From Gemmatimonadales bacterium (lineage in GTDB: Bacteria > Gemmatimonadota > Gemmatimonadetes > Palauibacterales > Palauibacteraceae): a stretch of DNA of 7,508 nucleotides. Both the position numbers and the translations under genes were made by a program. The notes below the pieces were generated by a model. It searched no databases. It was given only the letters and a program-made list of their open reading frames with translations, and was not told the DNA's origin. Of this stretch, positions 5,522-7,508 are shown piece by piece (the first letter of the stretch is position 1; every line of letters begins with the position of its first letter). Location: NCBI GenBank assembly GCA_030608825.1, contig JAUWDL010000054.1, positions 1 to 7,508 on the forward strand, written 5' to 3'.

Positions 5522-7483
5522 ATGAGAGATGGAAAGCTGTTCAAGGTCGGAGTCCCGCTGGCGGCTGCCGCGGGAGTCCTGTTTCTGGCCATGTCGTGCG
5601 GAGGAGGCGGGGAACAGGTGGGTAGCGGCGACATCGGTGACATCGCCCAGGCTCGAGGCTTGAGCCAGGCCGACGTCACGGCCGCGCTCAAGACCTACGT
5701 GCCCACTGGAAAGTTCGACGATTACCTCCTGTTCTCCTCCGGCGGCCACTCGGGGCAGGTGTTCGTGATCGGCGTGCCCTCGATGCGGCTCCTCAAGGTG
5801 ATCGCCGTCTTCACGCCCGAGCCCTGGCAGGGATGGGGTTACGGGGCGGAAGACACCCACCAGGTGCTGGCCGAAGGCGAGATGAACAATCGGCCGATCA
5901 CCTGGGCCGACACCCACCACCCGGCACTCTCCGAGACGGACGGGGACTACGACGGGCAGTGGCTGTTCATCAACGACAAGGCGAACCCCAGAATCGCCGT
6001 CATCGACCTGAGGGACTTCGAGACGAAGCAGATCGTCACCGATCCTCTCCTGGCAGCGAACCACGGCGGCGCGTTCGTGACGCCGAACACGGAGTACGTG
6101 ATCGAGGCCGCCCAGTACGCCGCGCCGCTGGATGGCAGCTATGCGCCGCTCAGCGAGTACGAGGAGAAGTACCGCGGTGCGATCACCTTCTGGAAGTTCG
6201 ATCGAGACGCGGGCCGGATCAACGTGGATGAGACCTTCGCCATCGAGCTGCCCCCGTATTGGCAGGACCTGTCGGATGCCGGTAAGGGCCCGTCGTTCGG
6301 CTGGGCGTTCCTGAACAGCTTCTGCAGTGAAATGGCCACCGGCGGAATCATGAAGGGCAACCCGCCGTTCGAAGCGGGCTGCTCGGCCAACGACATGGAC
6401 TACATGGCCATCGTCAACTGGCAGGCCGCCGCCGAGGTCGCGGCGCAGCCGGGCAAGACGGTCGAGATCCAGGGACGCCGGGTCATTCCGATCCAGACGG
6501 CCGTGGAGGAGGGCCTGCTCTACTTCACTCCGGAGCCGAAGAGCCCGCACGGCGCCGACGTGACGCCGGACGGCACGAGGATCATCGTCTCCGGGAAACT
6601 GGATCCGCACGCCACGGTCTACTCCTGGGAGAAGATCCAGCAGGCGATCGCGAACCAGGACTTCTCGGGCACGGATCCATACGGGGTCCCGATCCTGAAC
6701 TTCGACTCGGTCATCGACGGACAGGTGGAGCTCGGGCTCGGCCCGCTGCACACGCAGTTCGGGTCCGACGGCATCGCGTTCACGAGCCTCTTCCTCGAGC
6801 CGTCCGTGGCGAAGTGGGACTACAACAAGATGGAGCTGATCGAGAAACTGCCGGTCCACTACAACGTCGGACACCTGGCGGCGGCGGAGGGCGACACGAA
6901 GTCTCCCGACGGAAACTACCTGATCTCGCTGAACAAGTGGTCGATCGACCGGTTCACGCCGGTTGGCCCACTGCTCCCGCAGAACTTCCAGCTGATCGAC
7001 ATCACGGGTCCGCAGATGCAGCTGCTGTACGACTCGCCGATCGGCATCGGGGAGCCGCACTACGCGCAGATGATCAAGGCCGACAAGCTGGACGTGTGGC
7101 AGATCTACCCCCAGGTGGGCTTCGATCCACGCAGGATGGCGCCGGCCGAGGATCCGGCACTGCCGGGCGAGGAGAGGATCGAGCGCCGCGGCAACGAGGT
7201 GCACGTGTACATGACCGCGGTGCGGAGCCACTTCACGCCCGAGCACATCGAGGTGAACCGGGGCGATGAGGTGGTGATCCACATCACCAACATCGAGCAG
7301 GCGCTGGACGCCACGCACGGCCTGGCCGTCAACAAGTACAACATCAACGTGAGCATCGAGCCCGGTGAGTCGCAGGTCATTCGCTTCACGGCGGATGAGG
7401 CGGGGGTCTTCCCGTACTACTGCACCGAGTTCTGCTCCGCGCTCCACCTCGAGATGGTGGGGTATCTGCTCGTCAAACCGTAG
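5522..7483 (+). CDS. nosZ: Nitrous-oxide reductase, Sec-dependent clade II, lipoprotein form
   Basis: A 653-residue periplasm-facing copper enzyme reducing N2O to N2, the last step of denitrification. The signal has no twin-arginine motif; it is a Sec-type peptide ending in LAMSC with Cys26 as probable lipidation site, then a Gly-rich linker. This marks the clade II enzyme. The N-terminal seven-bladed propeller carries all seven expected CuZ histidines: His132 and His133 (DTHHPALSETDGDYDG), His181 (NHGG), His343 (SPHG), His410 (PLHTQFG), His451 (VGHLAAAEGDT) and His513 (EPHY). The C-terminal cupredoxin domain (about 555-653) carries the CuA site: His599 (ATHG), Cys634, Glu636 (backbone ligand), Cys638, His642 and Met645 in YYCTEFCSALHLEM. 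Glu636 replaces the Trp of clade I enzymes, as in clade II and cytochrome oxidase subunit II. It is the downstream partner of the cytochrome c gene. The 25 bases after its TAG show no gene or clear terminator; accessory nos genes would be expected next. Confidence 0.97.
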   Translation: MRDGKLFKVGVPLAAAAGVLFLAMSCGGGGEQVGSGDIGDIAQARGLSQADVTAALKTYVPTGKFDDYLLFSSGGHSGQVFVIGVPSMRLLKVIAVFTPEPWQGWGYGAEDTHQVLAEGEMNNRPITWADTHHPALSETDGDYDGQWLFINDKANPRIAVIDLRDFETKQIVTDPLLAANHGGAFVTPNTEYVIEAAQYAAPLDGSYAPLSEYEEKYRGAITFWKFDRDAGRINVDETFAIELPPYWQDLSDAGKGPSFGWAFLNSFCSEMATGGIMKGNPPFEAGCSANDMDYMAIVNWQAAAEVAAQPGKTVEIQGRRVIPIQTAVEEGLLYFTPEPKSPHGADVTPDGTRIIVSGKLDPHATVYSWEKIQQAIANQDFSGTDPYGVPILNFDSVIDGQVELGLGPLHTQFGSDGIAFTSLFLEPSVAKWDYNKMELIEKLPVHYNVGHLAAAEGDTKSPDGNYLISLNKWSIDRFTPVGPLLPQNFQLIDITGPQMQLLYDSPIGIGEPHYAQMIKADKLDVWQIYPQVGFDPRRMAPAEDPALPGEERIERRGNEVHVYMTAVRSHFTPEHIEVNRGDEVVIHITNIEQALDATHGLAVNKYNINVSIEPGESQVIRFTADEAGVFPYYCTEFCSALHLEMVGYLLVKP

Positions 7484-7508
7484 CCTCCTGCCTCAGGGGC
7501 CGGCCCAT

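Noticed and set aside
5407..5625. A + strand frame running across the cytochrome tail into nosZ, considered as a small gene or a frameshifted cytochrome end
   Set aside because: The 72-residue translation is low-complexity and Arg-rich, overlaps the nosZ signal peptide region, and has no ribosome site.
5504..7447. A 647-codon open frame on the minus strand covering almost all of nosZ
   Set aside because: It is a mirror of nosZ codon bias in GC-rich DNA. Its translation is Arg/Val/Asp/His-rich with no recognisable domain, while the + strand has a full NosZ with all copper ligands.
7484..7508. Possible terminator or start of the next gene after nosZ
   Set aside because: Only 25 bases remain. 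A four-pair CCTG-CCT-CAGG stem is too weak and no open frame can be judged.

Overview
The window is one arm of an anaerobic nitrogen-respiration locus from a GC-rich, Gram-negative bacterium. All genes lie on the + strand in a compact head-to-tail layout. The outer-membrane barrel gene shows a diderm cell. The NosZ is the Sec-exported lipoprotein form (clade II, or 'atypical'), which is common in Gemmatimonadota, Bacteroidota, Myxococcota-like and related lineages and absent from classical proteobacterial denitrifiers. With the high GC content this makes a Gemmatimonadota-like or similar soil or sediment bacterium a reasonable guess. The sequence alone does not fix the phylum.

Layout. Bases 2-160 are the 3' end of narI, the di-heme cytochrome b subunit of the membrane nitrate reductase; narGHJ presumably lie upstream, outside the window. 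After a 145-base gap come two tandem nitrate/nitrite major-facilitator transporters of different subtypes: narK1 at 306-1811, from the divergent branch with an enlarged central region, and narK2 at 1838-3244, E. coli NarK-like. Next is a signal-peptide-bearing outer-membrane beta-barrel of the alginate-export family (3342-4646). A 144-base gap with a strikingly C-rich, G-poor tract separates this block from a mono-heme cytochrome c lipoprotein (4791-5507) and nosZ (5522-7483), which are 14 bases apart and probably co-transcribed. The window ends 25 bases after nosZ.

How the genes fit together (inference from family knowledge). NarK1 and NarK2 bring in nitrate and exchange it for the nitrite made by NarGHI. 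The barrel may let small anions or other solutes across the outer membrane. The cytochrome c is placed to hand electrons to NosZ, which reduces N2O to N2. All seven CuZ histidines and the CuA ligand set of NosZ are present, so the enzyme looks functional. The first step (nitrate to nitrite) and last step (N2O to N2) of denitrification therefore sit together, with no nitrite or NO reductase between them.

No tRNA, rRNA, CRISPR array, transposase or insertion sequence was seen. No wholly new system was found. The points most worth a second look are the Arg/His/Gly-rich tail of the cytochrome c, the pairing of two lipoproteins for N2O reduction, the barrel gene inside the locus, and the C-rich leader between the nar-type and nos-type blocks.
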